Shown here: piece by piece, positions 11,156-23,940 of the stretch
Numbering within the stretch: the stretch's first letter is position 1
How the letters are laid out: each line of letters opens with the position of its first letter
From: Onchidella celtica
Taxonomy: Eukaryota > Mollusca > Gastropoda > Systellommatophora > Onchidiidae
Assembly: GCA_963931925.1 (NCBI GenBank)
Contig: OZ007570.1
Coordinates: 37,874,620 to 37,938,619, forward strand
DNA: 64,000 nucleotides
Reading direction: 5' to 3'
Notes under the pieces: generated by a model
Seen by the model: only the letters and a program-made list of their open reading frames with translations
Told to the model about the DNA's origin: nothing
The model's database searches: none
Translations under genes and position numbers: made by a program

Positions 11156-13800
11156 CTTCGGCATTGGCAACATCAACGAAAACGGGCAGCGCCTTCTGGA
11201 GCTATGCTCCGTAAACTCATTATGTGTTACAAACACGTACTTTGACCTTAAGAGATGCCAAAGAACATCATGGCGCCATCCCAGGTCTGGCCATTGGCAT
11301 CAATTAGATCTTATTCTCTCAAGGAGGAAGAGTTTGGGCTGTATAAAAATAACTCGTTCCCTCCACAGTGCTGACTGTGACACCGACCATGCACTGGTAG
11401 TCAGCAAAATCAAAATTTCGGCCAAGAAAATATACAGATCAAAAGCCCCTTCAATCCCTAAGATCAATGTAACAGCAATCAGAGATGAATCAAATAGAAA
11501 GTCATTTGAAAAGTTATTTGCTGAAAGCATGGATAATGTCACCCAATGTGACTCGGTAGATGAAACATGGAACACTCTCAGTTCAAAAATTCATGACTGT
11601 GCCATCAAGTCTTTTGGACAGCATAAAGTTTCAAACAACGACTGGGTAGCCCAGAACAGCGAAATTCTCCTACCTCTCATTGAGCAAAAGAAATCTGCTT
11701 TCAATGAGTATAACAAAAATTGCAATCAGAGTACAAAAACTTGTTTGAAAAATGCAAAAGCTAAACTTCAGCTGGAGGTAAGACGTTGCGCCAACAAATA
11801 CTGGACAGACTTGTGTAACAGCATACAAGAGGCAAATGAAAAGGGAGATATGAAAACCGCCTTTAGTCAGATGAAAGTAGCTCTTGGGCCAATCATCACC
11901 AAGAGCGCCCCACTTAAGTCTGTAAATAGTGAACCCATCACAGATAAAAATGAACAACTGAATAGGTGGGTAGAGCATTACTCTCTGTTGTATTCAACTG
12001 AGAAAAATATTCCACCAGATTTTGAGGAACACCTCCAAAAAACTGCCAATAATGGCCGAACTTGACGCTGAACCTTCCTTAGTCGAGCTTTCCAATGCAA
12101 TCGACCACCTGTCTGCTGGAAAAGCCACAGGAAGTGACAACATTCCTGCAGAGGTATTAAAAGACCTAAAAGGCCCACTATTACCACACCTGTATAATCT
12201 GTTACTGCAGTGTTGGAAAGAAGGCGTGATACCACATGATATGAGAGACGCCAAAATTGTCACACTTTACAAGAACAAAGGAGACAAAGGCGACTGCAAC
12301 AACTATCGAGGCATATCCCTCCTCAGCATTACTGGAAAGGCTTTTGCTCGCGTCATCCTCTGCCGCCTTCAACAACTGGCGGAAAAAGTCTTACCAGAAA
12401 CACAATGTGGCTTTCGAAGCAAACGATCAACTATTGACATGATATTTGCACTTCGGCAAATCCAAGAAAAATGTAAAGAACAAAACAGGCCGCTTATAAC
12501 ATGCTTTGTGGACCTAACAAAGGCTTTCGACACCGTAAGCCGATCTGGCCTGTATGCAGTCCTTAAATCCATAGGCTGTCCACCAACATTGCTAAAACTT
12601 ATTGCATCCTTCCACACTGACATGAGGGCATGTGTCAACTTTGAGGGCTGCACATCCAATTCATTTGCTGTAAACAGCGGTGTGAAGCAGGGATGTGTTC
12701 TTGCTCCTACCTTATTTGGTATATATTTTGCAGCCCTACTCAAGAATGCCTTTGGTCAATGTTCAGGTGGAGTACTTATTAACACCAGAGTGGACGGCTC
12801 CATTTTTAATGTTGCCAGACTAAAAGCAAAATCTCGTACAGAGCATATTATGTTACAAGAGCTCCTCTTCGCAGATGATGCTGCAATCGTGGCCCACGAT
12901 GAAACCACGCTCCAGGCTCTCATCAATAGTCTTGCCAAAGCCTGTGACAAATTCATGCTAAAGATCAGTGTCTCAAAAACTGTAGTTTTGACACAAGGCT
13001 TGAGAAACCCCAACCCAATCATGCTGAATGGCTCTCCTCTGGAACAAGTGGGAAAATTCTGCTACCTAGGCTCAACCATCAGTGGTAGTACAGACATAAC
13101 AACTGAAATAAATGCCAGAATAGGAAAGGCGGCCACAGCTTTTGGCAAACTCTCAAAAAGGGTGTGGAACAATAGCAAGCTGACCATCAAAACAAAGGTA
13201 CTCGTGTACCAAACTTGCGTCCTAAGCACCCTGCTGTATGGCTCAGAGACATGGACCACCTACTCCAAACATGAAAGATCCCTCAACTCCTTCCACCTGC
13301 GCTGCCTACGCAAAATTCTCAAGATCAAGTGGCAAGACAGGATCTCAAATATCGAAGTTCTGAGCCGAGCCAACATTCCATCAACTCAGGCTCTCCTAGG
13401 CAAAAAAAGACTGCGGTGGCTTGGACATCTCCACCGTATGGAAAATGATCGCATCCCCAGACAAATTCTCTACGGGGAACTTGCTACTGGCAACCGACCC
13501 AGAGGTAGGCCACATCTGCGATTCAAAGACACTTGCAAGGTCACGATGAAAGCATTCAACATCGACCCCAATGAATGGGAGAACCTTGCAAATGATCGAA
13601 GCAGATGGAGACAAAAATTGCGCAGTGGCACGCTCGCAATAGACTTCAAGGCAAAAGAAACATACCTGACAAAACGACAGAGGCGGAATGAAAACACTCG
13701 CCAAAGTGAACCCAAAAGACTGACCTGCAATCACTGCCATCGCACTCTCGGGTCAAACATTGGTAGAATAAGCCACGAGAGAAGCTGTCAGTCAAAGTGA
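11156..13800 (+). pseudogene. LINE ORF2: endonuclease remnant, reverse transcriptase, C-terminal zinc motif
   Basis: Reading order: the C-terminal end of an AP-like endonuclease (INENGQRLLELC, TSWRHPRSGHWHQLD, ADCDTDHALVVSK; 11156-11405), a linker with coiled-coil character, then RT from about 12060. RT motifs seen are GKATGSDNIPAE, YRGISLLS, FVDLTKAFDTV, GVKQGCVLAPTLF and the catalytic FADD at about 12869-12880. The thumb follows with LRWLGHLHRM. The C-terminus holds CNHC-x12-H-x4-C, a zinc-binding motif (13727-13790). The frame changes once near 12030-12060, in an A-rich stretch, so the frame open to 12065 and the frame open from 12022 overlap. Apart from that the RT frame is fully open, which suggests a fairly recent insertion. 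Confidence 0.85.
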
Positions 13801-13855
13801 AAGTGAATATTCTAGCTGCTAAGACCGTCTGTAAAGACGCTAAAGGCCATATATA
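11156..13855 (+). mobile_element. 5'-truncated non-LTR retrotransposon (AP-endonuclease type) with 13-bp TSD
   Basis: The 13-mer ATATACTTTACCA flanks the element perfectly at 11143-11155 and 13856-13868, as expected of target-primed reverse transcription. The left end begins inside the endonuclease domain, so the copy is 5'-truncated. The 3' UTR is only about 55 bases and has no long poly-A. The RT style (GFRSKRSTIDMIF, GVKQGCVLAPTLF, FCYLGSTIS, LLYGSETW) is that of very common aquatic-animal LINEs; I leave the clade open. It landed about 90 bases downstream of a MITE (10811-11055). Confidence 0.85.
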
Positions 13856-13868
13856 ATATACTTTACCA

Positions 13869-15600
13869 GAAAATTATATCCTGCCCTGCTTGCCTGTGTC
13901 GATCTCTCTAACTATACCAATCCGCCATGCTCATTTTCCTAACTTCTGCACATAATTTTATACTGTGTTAGTAAATATAGTATGTTTTGCCCTGCCTGTC
14001 TGTACCGATCTCTCCAACAATACCAGTCGGTCATGCTCATTACCGAACTTTTTCACTTTATGCTATGTTGACAATCACTGGTTGTTATTTGTTGTTGTTT
14101 TTGCTTTCTTCGCCAGCTCACTTACTTTCCTGCATTCTTGTTCTTGTCATCCTTTATTTCTCTCTCTTCCTTCCTCTATCCATCTAGATTTCGCCTTAAT
14201 TCTATGGTGATTTATCACAGTTTTCATGTACTTCACTAAAAAATCCACGAGTCTGTGTCTCACTAATGTACTCAGCCAACGAATCACACATCAACTGTGG
14301 TACCTCGTATAATGTTATCTTCTCCTCCTCCCCCCTTCACATTTGTTTTGTTCCTGACATAAAATGAAACCTTGTGTAACTTAAAAAGTCTCCTCACGCT
14401 GACAATATCCATGCACATGCAGCCCACTCTCACTCCGGCGTCTCGTCAAGATAAAATGTATGGAGGAAAAAAACAACAACTGATTATGAATTAATTGGAA
14501 TATAAAGATTCTGAAAATCTGAAAATCATGCGGGTGAGTTTCAAGTTTTATGTTGTTGTTGTTTTCTGTTTAAGTTCCTTCTTTTGAACAGTTTTGTAAT
14601 ATTAATAACGTTTAATGGGTGGGTGGGGGGGGGGGGTGTTGGGATAACAAGGGGCGAGAATGCAGAGAGAAAGGGAGACAACAAGGATAATACGCATCAG
14701 GTTTACAATCGCTATCATGTCACTCCACTCATGTTTTAAAGACGAGCTGATAACCTCCCCTAGTGTAAAGTGAAGCGCTCACTCGACCCAGGTGTTAACA
14801 GATCCGCATCATATCCCAGGTAAGCGGCAGGTGAAGTTGGCTACCAGATAAACGGTGTTTCCATCAGCGGGACTTTGTTTTCCACCTGGCCATAGGGCAA
14901 AGCTGCGAATGCCAGACTACTTGTTTTTTTTTTTTCACTGGTGAATGTTACCTAATTATCATTTCATGGTTCCTTTCAGTTGACAAAAGTTGCTGTTTGC
15001 AAACATCTCACGCCCAGCTTCGTTTGTTTTTATTTATGAAGTACTGCTTTGTTCACGTAGTCCTTTTTTTTTTTTTTAATCTGTTTATAATTTCTTTATT
15101 CATTTAACAATCAATCTTATTCAAAGAAATACAGATTGTATAACATAGAAAGCAGAGCTGAAATAATGTTTTTGGAATCTGTTCAAAGCTCACGTTAATT
15201 AATATAGGGATGTGTTTGATAAAGAACCTGCAAGTCATTTGGAATGTTATCTAATGAGTGAATGCCAGACCTTTTCAAGGCAGTTTTTCAATTCGATTTT
15301 GGGTTGTGCGAGATGTTAAAACAAAAAGTATTGTGGAAAGACGTAAAGGTAGCTCTTCATTGTCCATGTGTATTGTCTTCATCAACACGTTCGTATCAAA
15401 TGTCTCTAAAGCGGAGAAAATTTAGGGATAAATATTTCTGTCTGCACATTCGGTCAGCGTAGAAAGAATGCAGGAGTCACATTGTAGTCATTGTTAATTG
15501 ACAGTTACATTCAGCAGCTATATAGCATGTGTATCGTTTTGTGTCCATTAACTTTTTCAGTGTCAACCACCTACATAAAGATGTCACATCATAGATAAAT
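13869..15600. other. No gene recognised
   Basis: Contains a G run (14621-14637) and T runs. An imperfect short duplication (TGCCTGTGTCGATCTCTC and CTGTACCGATCTCTCC) lies around 13890-14030. Confidence 0.45.
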
Positions 15601-15839
15601 GTGGGTGGATCTGACAAAACCAGGCTAAAGGTGAAATTTTTATGCCTCTTTAAGAATCAAAATAAGATATTTTTAAGACAATTTTATGCAAAATATTTTA
15701 ACTGAATGCAGGAAAATGGCTAATCTTTCATGTTATTAGTAAATCTCAATTTCCATAGAAAATTGTTTCCCCCTTTGGAGGGGTTCTCTGGGGAATTTGG
15801 TCTATCATCTTTAGCCTGATTTTGTCAGATCCACTCACA
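15601..15839 (+). mobile_element. MITE family C, copy 1
   Basis: Left GTGGGTGGATCTGACAAAAC and right, reversed, GTGAGTGGATCTGACAAAAT. The internal block ATGGCTAATCTTTCAT with AAATCTCAATTTCC is shared with two other copies. Confidence 0.8.
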
Positions 15840-16620
15840 AATAGACAATATCACTGTCATATTACTCGGGTAGTGTTGGCCAAAATTTTCTAATTTTTCT
15901 ACAAACAGCAGTACATCAGAAGAGTATTTTGTCATTTTTGGAATAGCACCTACTAAATGATAATTATGGTATTTTGAGAATGCCTTGGCATAAACATGGA
16001 AATCCAGTTGGTACTGAATGAGTCAACTCTAGAAATAAGAGTACAGAAGATAAGCAAAGAGAAAGTACTGGTAGATTTTTACCCGAGAATTCAATGAAAT
16101 GCGTTGGTTCTCTAACAAATTAGCAGTACTGTCTTATATAAATGTAGCTAAGTACATCCTCTTTGTTTTTGGTTTACTTTCCCCACTTCTATTAACGCGC
16201 TTTTAGGTGAGGGCTACACGGTGTCTTTGAAGACAAGCCGTTACTGTCATTCTTTCGCCATCTGCCAAGTAAACACGCAGAGCTCGTTATCTTCTCACTG
16301 TTGGGCTTTTGCGAGTCATTCCAGGGGACTATGAAAAGCACTGCCTAATATTTCTGGCCAACCAGGGTTCGAAATGAGTTCCTTTTTATGCAGTCAATAA
16401 AAACTGTTTGACTCAGATCTTGCCAATGGAATCAACTTGCAGAGCATGATCGTGGTAAATGCATGAACTTTGAGATGAGCCGTGTTTTGACTCCGTACTG
16501 ATCTAACTGTGAGCTGCAGTCAAGTTTGATCGTTGTAGCGAAGGTTATGACTAAGGGGAAGCAGTCAGAGTCTTTCAGTTTGTCAACGATGAAGAAAAAG
16601 ATATTGTGATCAAGGAGTCC
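15840..16620. other. No gene recognised
   Basis: AT-rich sequence with no domain, repeat or splice-framed exon identified. Confidence 0.45.
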
Positions 16621-16760
<140 letters not shown>

Positions 16761-16960
16761 ATCTACCTTGCTAACCAGCATGGCTAATACACATCAAACT
16801 TATTTGCCACTTGCCGATATCGTTTTCAAATCCCCCCCCCCTCTCCTTCTTGTACTTCCTCTTCTTCTTCTTCTTTTTCCTCTTCCTCCTCTTCTCTCTT
16901 TCCCTATCCATCTCTCTCCCTCTCTCTCTCTTCCTCCCTCTTTCTTTCTTTCTCCCTTTC

Positions 16961-17469
16961 ACTAGTTCTACCTTTCAAATATTATTTATTTATCGACAGT
17001 ACTTTTTTATTTTGTTGATTACGTCCGTAAACAAGGTTGATTTCTGTACAAACGTCTGTGTCTCCACCGATGAGTCTCAGTTTCTTTCTTCTCTCTAAGC
17101 CCTTCCATTATGCACTGTCAAGCATCTCACTTTCACGTAAACACTTTGTGGTTACGCACCGTGAGTATTTCGAGCGCTCACCGTTGTAGTAAACCGTCTT
17201 GCCAGGTACACGATACCCGCCAGAAATGCAAAAGGTGAAAGATGAGGAATGCTAAAGATGGATTGTTTGTTGACGTGACCTCATAGCAGAGCGACTGTGT
17301 TGATCTCTTTAAACCATTATCCTCACGCATTGTTGAAGCTTTGCATTCCGTGCCTTTATTTACTTCTTTTTGGGGTGAAATGGAGGTTCGAATCTCGAGA
17401 GTTGATGAGGACATAACTGTTGCATGGTGTGGCCGATTACGGGTTAAAATAAAGAAAGAAAAAGTGCCT
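16961..17469. other. No gene recognised
   Basis: AGGTTCGAATCTCG near 17384 resembles a B box, but no A box at the right distance was found. Confidence 0.4.
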
Positions 17470-17938
17470 TTTGAGCCATGTTCTTGATTGATCTATCTCC
17501 ATTTTCTGCAAAAATGGAGATATTTTAGTATGTAGAAGAGATAAAACAAATGCACACTTTTGACATTTATTTAACAGGCCCTGTGGCACTTATCAAGCTG
17601 TTCCACAGCTGCGATTTATTCTGACTCCTTATCATAATGATTAGGGGAGGTATCATACTGAACCCGGTCAGATACGGTCAGATGCTGGTAGAGAGGAAAT
17701 GCACACCATAGTTTCGAATATTTCCTAAGTATATCCGGAAAAACCCTAGCTTTGTAGATCGTCCAGACACAGTCAGCGTCTGCCGCTGTCTTTGGTGTAC
17801 ATTTTGCTGGCAGCATCGGACTGTGTTTGATCGGGCAAAGTATGATACCTCCCTAAGGCCGCAAACGTTGAACGTGTAATTTCTCAGTTGTGCAAAAAGT
17901 GGAGCTGGAACAAACAAGATCAAGAATGAAGGTCGCGA
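17470..17938 (-). mobile_element. MITE family A, copy 3, split by a family B insertion
   Basis: Outer parts match family A (ATCTCCATTTTCTGCA; CACTTATCAAGCTGTTCCAC; GGCCGCAAACGTTGAACG; ending GAATGAAGGTCGCG). The match is interrupted at 17643-17854 by another inverted-repeat element, so A is the older insertion here. Confidence 0.8.
17643..17854 (+). mobile_element. MITE family B, copy 2, nested in a family A copy
   Basis: Left AGGGGAGGTATCATACTGAA and right AAAGTATGATACCTCCCT are inverted repeats. The inner sequence (ATGCACACCATAGTTTC) matches the other copy in reverse. The target duplication could not be read clearly. Confidence 0.75.
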
Positions 17939-19799
17939 TGTACATAGGTATCAAGGCCGGGAGTAGTTCAGTGGTGGATAAAGTAGCCAAGTAATTACAC
18001 AGACACAATGAATGGATACTCATACTGGATATTATCAGTGTTTCTCATGTTGGCTTTGTGAATACGCGAATCAGCAACACACGAACTCGATTAGAGCCCA
18101 AAAACTCCATAACACACATGGAATTTGATCAAGTGATTGTAACAGCTGTGCCCTTGTCATATTGATACCACATGGATTCAATTACCTGGTCATCACCAAC
18201 AAGACATTAGCAATGTAGATACGGGTGCTGTCAAATGATAGGATCAAGGTGGCATGGAGCGAGACTCCACCAACACATAATTATGTACACCAGTGATTCT
18301 CAAACCGGGAGCTTTGGAGGGGAGGGGGGCACTTGGCTCCCAGGGCAGGAATTTCAAAGTAAGGAGGATTTTTAGGCATGGGAGGAATTGAAATTCCGCC
18401 AGAGGAGCTGGTGGTTGGTGGGTGCTTCTGGTGGGATCTCCTGCTGTCCAATCCTTCTTTTATAATTACTAGATGAAGTTCCCGGCATTATCCGGGATAA
18501 ACCTCTGAACCCATTGTTTTATCTCTCTCTCTCTTTTTTTGGGTCTACAAAGCTTCCCATATTCTACAGCCTTACCAGAGAGATTCCATGCGCTCCAGAG
18601 CACTACGCACTCATTTCTGATAGGGAAATTGTGCGCACGGAAGAGAACGCGTATTAACATCGTTTCTGGTGCGATGGCCTTACTACAGGGAGCCAAAACA
18701 AAGATCATTGTATTTTACATTTTTACAACTTTTATTTAAAAAGACCTGAGACTTGAATCAATACAATCGGTCGATACAAAAGCGATTGGACTGGATTAGT
18801 TGACACTTAAGAAAATTAATTTGATAATTTTTGAAACTGTCATTTAGACTGTAGAGTCGAGCAAAAAAAAGGGACAAAATTGCAGCACAATGAATTACTC
18901 CCGCCACTGTTTTTTGTTTTTTTTAATAATAAGATTCTGTGTGTCATCGTCCTTTCTCCTAGCACAGTGTGACCGTTATCGTGTCGACGTACTTTCTCCT
19001 AGCTCAAAAACTCAAATCCAGCCAGAGAAGGAACTCCAAACTGGTAAAGAATCTGCTCCCTACACTGTGTATATGGTCCATGGAAATAACGATTCCTTTT
19101 TTTTCACTCGCTTGCACGTGATTAAGAAATTTACTTTCATAAATTGTTTCAATAATTACGCGTACAACACCAATATTCAATTCAGTATGTCGTGACACAC
19201 TTTCCTTATCGCCGTCTCATCAAAACCTAATTGTAATAGTACAGCTGATACCGTATCAGAAAATAAGTCATCCTATAAGCTGGGGGAAGCCTTGCTAGGA
19301 CGGAATGCTAATTATATTTACCCTCGTTTGGACAACTAGGCCTACCTGAGGTTTGACACATCTTCAAATTTTTCCGTCATTCATATTCAGACAAATCCCC
19401 AGCTGCCGTGGGTTTTATTATTCAGATTTGTGGGCGTTGTTACTGCTGCTGTTTCGTTTTTTGTTGTTGTTGTTAGTTTTATTGTTGTTAGTTGTTGTTG
19501 TTGTTTTTGCTGCTTCTGTTGTTGACGCTGTTTTTTTGTTGGTGATGTTGCTGCGGCTGTTACACTGCAGTTTAGCCGCTGTCTTACTTTCACGTCAAAC
19601 CTTTCCACCCACCCCAAAGAGAATCAAGCTTCATGTTTACCATTAAAATGTAAATCTCTTTCTTGCTTTCTGTCTTTTAAGAAAGGAAAAAAAAAGCAAA
19701 CAAACGAAAAAGAAATCTGTATCAGAACCACTGATTTATGCGAATTTCCTTTTACCACAAAAACTCAGGGTTCAATCATCTTTGTTCTCTCTCCCACAG
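17939..19799. other. Upstream flank of exon A; no exon confirmed
   Basis: Apart from the relic at 18294-18400 nothing is assigned. A frame at 18890 starts with a hydrophobic segment but its possible donor (after 19040) is in phase 1 and does not fit exon A. Confidence 0.4.
18294..18400 (+). mobile_element. hAT-like relic family L
   Basis: Begins CAGTGATTCTCAAACCGGGA, a hAT-style terminus, then GGAGGAATTGAAATTCCGCC. The opposite end was not found. Confidence 0.55.
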
Positions 19800-19877
19800 T
19801 GCCAAAAAGGCTGCTCGATGTACAAGTCGGCAATCCACGGAAGCTGCCAGAAGGTCTGCATAACATTAAATCAAGAG
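19800..19877 (+). CDS. ROS1: ROS1-like exon A: first cysteine module (26 codons)
   Basis: A pyrimidine-rich tract ending CCCACAG precedes the exon and GTGAGT follows it. The 78 bases read in phase 0 throughout and begin CQKGCSMYK. The cysteine spacing C-x2-G-C-x10-C-x3-C is exactly that of the human ROS1 N-terminal motif CIQGC...C-x3-C. It would lie just after the signal peptide in the secreted part of the receptor. The +1 frame of the exon is also open, so reading frame alone does not decide; the cysteine spacing and the phase chain to the next exons do. The preceding exon was not found; it should end in phase 0. Confidence 0.65.
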
Positions 19878-20018
19878 GTGAGTTCAGTGATCTGTTCAGT
19901 GGATGAAAGTTAGTGACAGCTGGATGGACACTTGGAAGAGAGAGTTGAATATGTTAAAAAACAATGTAACAATTTGCCAGTGCTATAGAACATCAAATTA
20001 TGAACTACAATGAAAGCA

Positions 20019-20019
20019 A

Positions 20020-20084
<65 letters not shown>

Positions 20085-20144
20085 TTTTGGTCTCTCTCTC
20101 CCTCTCTCTCTCTCTCGGGCTCTGTTCTTCTCTTTCCTTTTTTC

Positions 20145-20178
<34 letters not shown>

Positions 20179-20205
20179 ACCCTCTCTTCCTCCTAAACTG
20201 CTTCT
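20019..20205. repeat. CT/CTTT-rich microsatellite
   Basis: (CT)n, (CTTT)n and interrupted CT blocks. Long frames on both strands are repeat translations. Confidence 0.95.
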
Positions 20206-21460
20206 CTCTCTGTCTCTAGTTGTGTGTAAGGAGAAATATGTGCATGAATGCCTCCTGTCTGTGTGCATTGGCATCGGTGTGTGTGTGTGTATGCTTTTGC
20301 ACGTGTGCCTGTGTACAAAAAGTGTTCAGCAGTGTTCATGTATTGTTATGTGAGTCCATATAATTATATGTATGTATACATCAAAGTTTATGCAAAGTGT
20401 ATATTATGATGTAACGTTAAATATACTGACAGAGGGATTATCCAATAAGTGCGACAGCTCGGTTGTGGCTACTTCTAAACTTCCCCCTTCCTCCCTCTCC
20501 CATGTACGGTTTCAAAAGCTTAGTCTCACCCCCCCCCCCCCTTGTAGGCGCGTACAGCCATGAGACTGTTGGATATCTCTGAAACGGCACTGATGTTTGA
20601 AAACTGTAAGTGGCACTTTGCACGGAATATTTGACTATTTTCCCCTGAACTCCCTTCCCCCTCCCCCTCCCCTCCCCCCTAATAAGCTATTTGTATGCTT
20701 GGGGCAGGACAACGTTCCCTCCGGGGCACTCCCTCCCCTCCTCCATGTGTAAGTACTTGGTTGGCTCAAGAGAGAACGGAGAAGAAGAAGAAAAAGAAGA
20801 AGATATCAAATAACAATATCGTGTGGAGAAGACATCATTATCATTCCGGTGTAGTTTCTACGCTAAGAATCTGTCAGACAGGATCGATGACTTCAATGAA
20901 AGTCTACCCACTGCCTCTGTATCGCTGGCATCGACCCCCGGTGTCTGGGTGGAATTTCAGCTGATTCAGTTCAGTGACTGAAAAGACTCACCCATCACCG
21001 GTCTCAAGTATGGGTTCGTCCGTAGAGTGTCTTTGAGTAGTAGGCTTGGTGTTACTGGCACCTTGCTGACCAAACACTTCAGCTTGACCCATATTTACTG
21101 ACTGTCTCACAGTGGAAGGGTAGTCGATCGGGGCAGATCCGGTATGCCTTTTGCGTGTCCATTCCATTTAGCGCCTGTACCATCGGGTACGTCAAACTTG
21201 TCACGTGTTCGTTATCAAGCAAATTCCGGTAATCAAGTGTGAAATCAGAGTACTGGTAATCTGGAATGCTTTTCTTTTTCCTTGTGTGTAATATCACTGA
21301 AATTCTGTATTTTTTTCTGAGATATCTTCAAGCTGCCTTTTTTTTTTTTTTATAAAACGAGTCAGCATGTTGACTGTTAACTGGTATATTCTTTTGGAAG
21401 TAAAATTGTTAAGCACTGGATCATGTATCATTTCTTCTCCTGCCACTCCCCGAAAACGGC
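20206..21460. other. No gene recognised
   Basis: A C run lies at 20528-20541 and C/T-rich patches near 20650-20680 and 20725. No exon seen. Confidence 0.45.
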
Positions 21461-21600
21461 ATAATGGCCCAGTGATTAGAGGACTCTTGTAGCCTGCGAG
21501 TGTTTCCCAGGTTCAAATCCAGTTTGGATTGGTCGAGGTCCAAACTTACTACTTTCTTGCTGTGTCTTCAAGGGACTCCCTCGTTAGAGGCCTAATAGTG
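21461..21600 (+). mobile_element. tRNA-derived SINE head
   Basis: ATGGCCCAGTGATTAGAGG fits an A box and CAGGTTCAAATCCAGTTTGG fits a B box, 31 bases apart. The downstream body leads into a tandem array. Internal RNA polymerase III promoter; no intact tRNA. Confidence 0.6.
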
Positions 21601-21602
21601 CT

Positions 21603-21862
21603 GGTTAACGAGCGATTCATGAAGCCCTAATAGTGCTGGGGCCCTTAGCTAGAAATCCATAAAGCCCCAATATGCCGAGGCCCTTAGCTGGCAATTCACG
21701 AAACCCTATTAGTGCTGGACCTCTAACTAACAATTCACGAAGCCCCATTATGCCCTGGTCCTTAACCAGAGATCTCGGAAGCCCTGATAGCGCTGGGGCC
21801 CTGAACTGGCTATCCATGAAGCCAAGTAGTGTTGAAGTCCTTAACTAAGGATCTATGAAGCC
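21603..21862. repeat. Diverged tandem array, unit about 39-40 bp
   Basis: About six to seven units of the type CCCTTAGCTAG...ATTCATGAAGCCC...ATAGTGCTGGG, with 20-30% differences between units. It follows a SINE head. Confidence 0.75.
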
Positions 21863-23739
21863 CCAAGGGATCCAGAAAAAGGACTTGAATATATGTGAAA
21901 CCAAAAGATAATCCAAATAATAGAAAGAACTCTGCATGTTTTTGTTTGTATCAACTAGACTCTCAACAATGGACGGGACCCCAAACCCTGTCATGTATAA
22001 TGTTATAACCTCATTGTGGAGTTGACAAGGTACCGTGCAATCCCAAACACAACAAAATGAGCCATTTCCTCTTGAGCAATGAATGAGACAGTTTGACTCA
22101 GTTTACAAAAATTTTCCCCGTAGCTCTATGGACACCGGCATCCGTTTATAATGAAAGTACGCTGGTTTTGCGTTGGGAAAGTTCCAGAAAGGAAGTAATG
22201 CGGGCACTAGGGCCTGTATTGACCCAGATTTCGCAGCGAATTGGCAGCGTGTCAATTCAGTCTAAAATAGAGTCAGAAAAATACATGTCAACACGCCGTT
22301 CGACCTTTCTACGACATCAAAATTATTCGTAGTCTTTACGTTGTTTGTGGTTGGGGAGCGAAATTATTTTATTGTGTTTTTCGCAGTAATTTCAGACCAT
22401 TACGACAATTACCAAAGCGTTGAGCACTCTGTTTATGCTGTCTTTGGTCTTAACTTCATTTTGTTCAGATGGGGAAAGAATGAAATAGGGCGCGTGCCAT
22501 GTGTCGTAGTCTGAATACTATTGAAACACAAACAAAAACTAAAAATGACGGAAGGTTCACAAAATTGAGTTTTGATGAACTAAAGATTTCAGAAAAGTTG
22601 GTAAATTTTTAGTTTCTTTAATTAGGAAAAAGAGCCACAAGGCACACAGCGCGCTGAATTAAGCCAATTTTGTCTCGGTTTAGCGTGACATGTAGATTAA
22701 AGACTTAAAGGAAGATCGGAGTCTGATTCAAAACCAACTTACACCAGACCCGACATCAGTGGGCTACTGGCCTGAGATTCATTCATAGCACAGTGAGCAC
22801 TGAAAGGGTGATTCCTCACACGAAATGATGTGTATCGCAGGAATAAATTCGTCATAAATTACTGTTTTTGTTCACCGATGGGCGATTTCCAAACCGTCCG
22901 AAACGAAGCGCGAGTACCGCAAATGTTCTTCTTTTAGCTCGATCCCTCATGGGACCTCAGGCAGACTTTTGTTCCGGTTACTAGGTAGGAAAGTGAATAG
23001 CGTAGTTTGATGATTTTCCTTCATTTCAAAATAATGATTTACCCTATTGTATCACCTGGATCTTGTATAAATGTATTCCCAGAAGATAATGTCCAAGCAA
23101 AATTGTCATTTCCCTGTGACTCTGGCGTGTCCACATGAAATAATTTCAATGAAAATGAGGTGATCTAAATTCTGTGTAAAAGATGCTTTCTGGCAATAGA
23201 TCGGGAATTGTTTATTTATTTACTACAAAGGAGATGTTTTCATACGACTGTCACTTCCATTTCTTAGACATTTGGCTTTGTGTGAGAATTTCCATTTTTT
23301 CTTCTCAGAACCAATCATTGCTTTCTGAGAAATCAAATTGTTCTGTGTCTTCAGCGCACACGATTTTTATTGGTACCACTGCACCATTGCGATGGTCAAA
23401 AGGATATTTCGGACTTGACGACATAACTAAAGTGGTCGGGGGGGGGGGGGGAGGGTAATGCAAACGGATTACATGGAAAACGAAAGTGTTACGCGAAAAA
23501 CACGGTATGGTCTACAACATAAGTTCTGATATTGCTGTTGAAAAATCGAATAAATTCGCCACTTCCAGAAAACAACATCAGTGACCTAATAAATTTTACT
23601 GACAAATTCTTAGCGCCGTTGAAAAATCTATCAAAACTTCACGGGAATTGGCTGAGTAGTTTTTCAAGAAAATTGAAGTTTCTTTGTAACTGTGAATTTA
23701 TAGGCAGAACTAAAGCCTTCTCGTCTTGATTTTGAAAGT
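21863..23739. other. No gene recognised
   Basis: Contains a G run at 23438-23452. No domain or splice-framed exon seen. Confidence 0.45.
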
Positions 23740-23940
23740 GTGAAGGTGGGTCTTTCATGATGTACGGAAATGGAAACAGCAACCGAAACGTCAAAAACTC
23801 AGTAAGTAATGAAACAGAAAGAATGTTGTCATGTCCACAGAAACTCCACTCCCGCACACATGGAAACAGTCTTTCTTTTTACTACATGATGGATTTGTGA
23901 CGTTTCCGTTGCCGTTTCCGTACACACGAAAACTCAGCTT
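23740..23940 (+). mobile_element. Inverted-repeat element family M, copy 1
   Basis: GTACGGAAATGGAAACAGCA with ACCGAAACGTCAAA mirrors TGTGACGTTTCCGTTGCC with GTTTCCGTACACACGAAAAC. Confidence 0.65.

Noticed and set aside
18890-19195. Frame beginning with a hydrophobic, signal-peptide-like segment upstream of exon A
   Set aside because: The only plausible donor (GTAAAG after 19040) ends in phase 1, while exon A needs phase 0 to keep its cysteine motif; also T-rich and unsupported.
21592-21870. CRISPR-like spaced repeats
   Set aside because: Units are contiguous and diverged with no unique spacers; the genome is animal.
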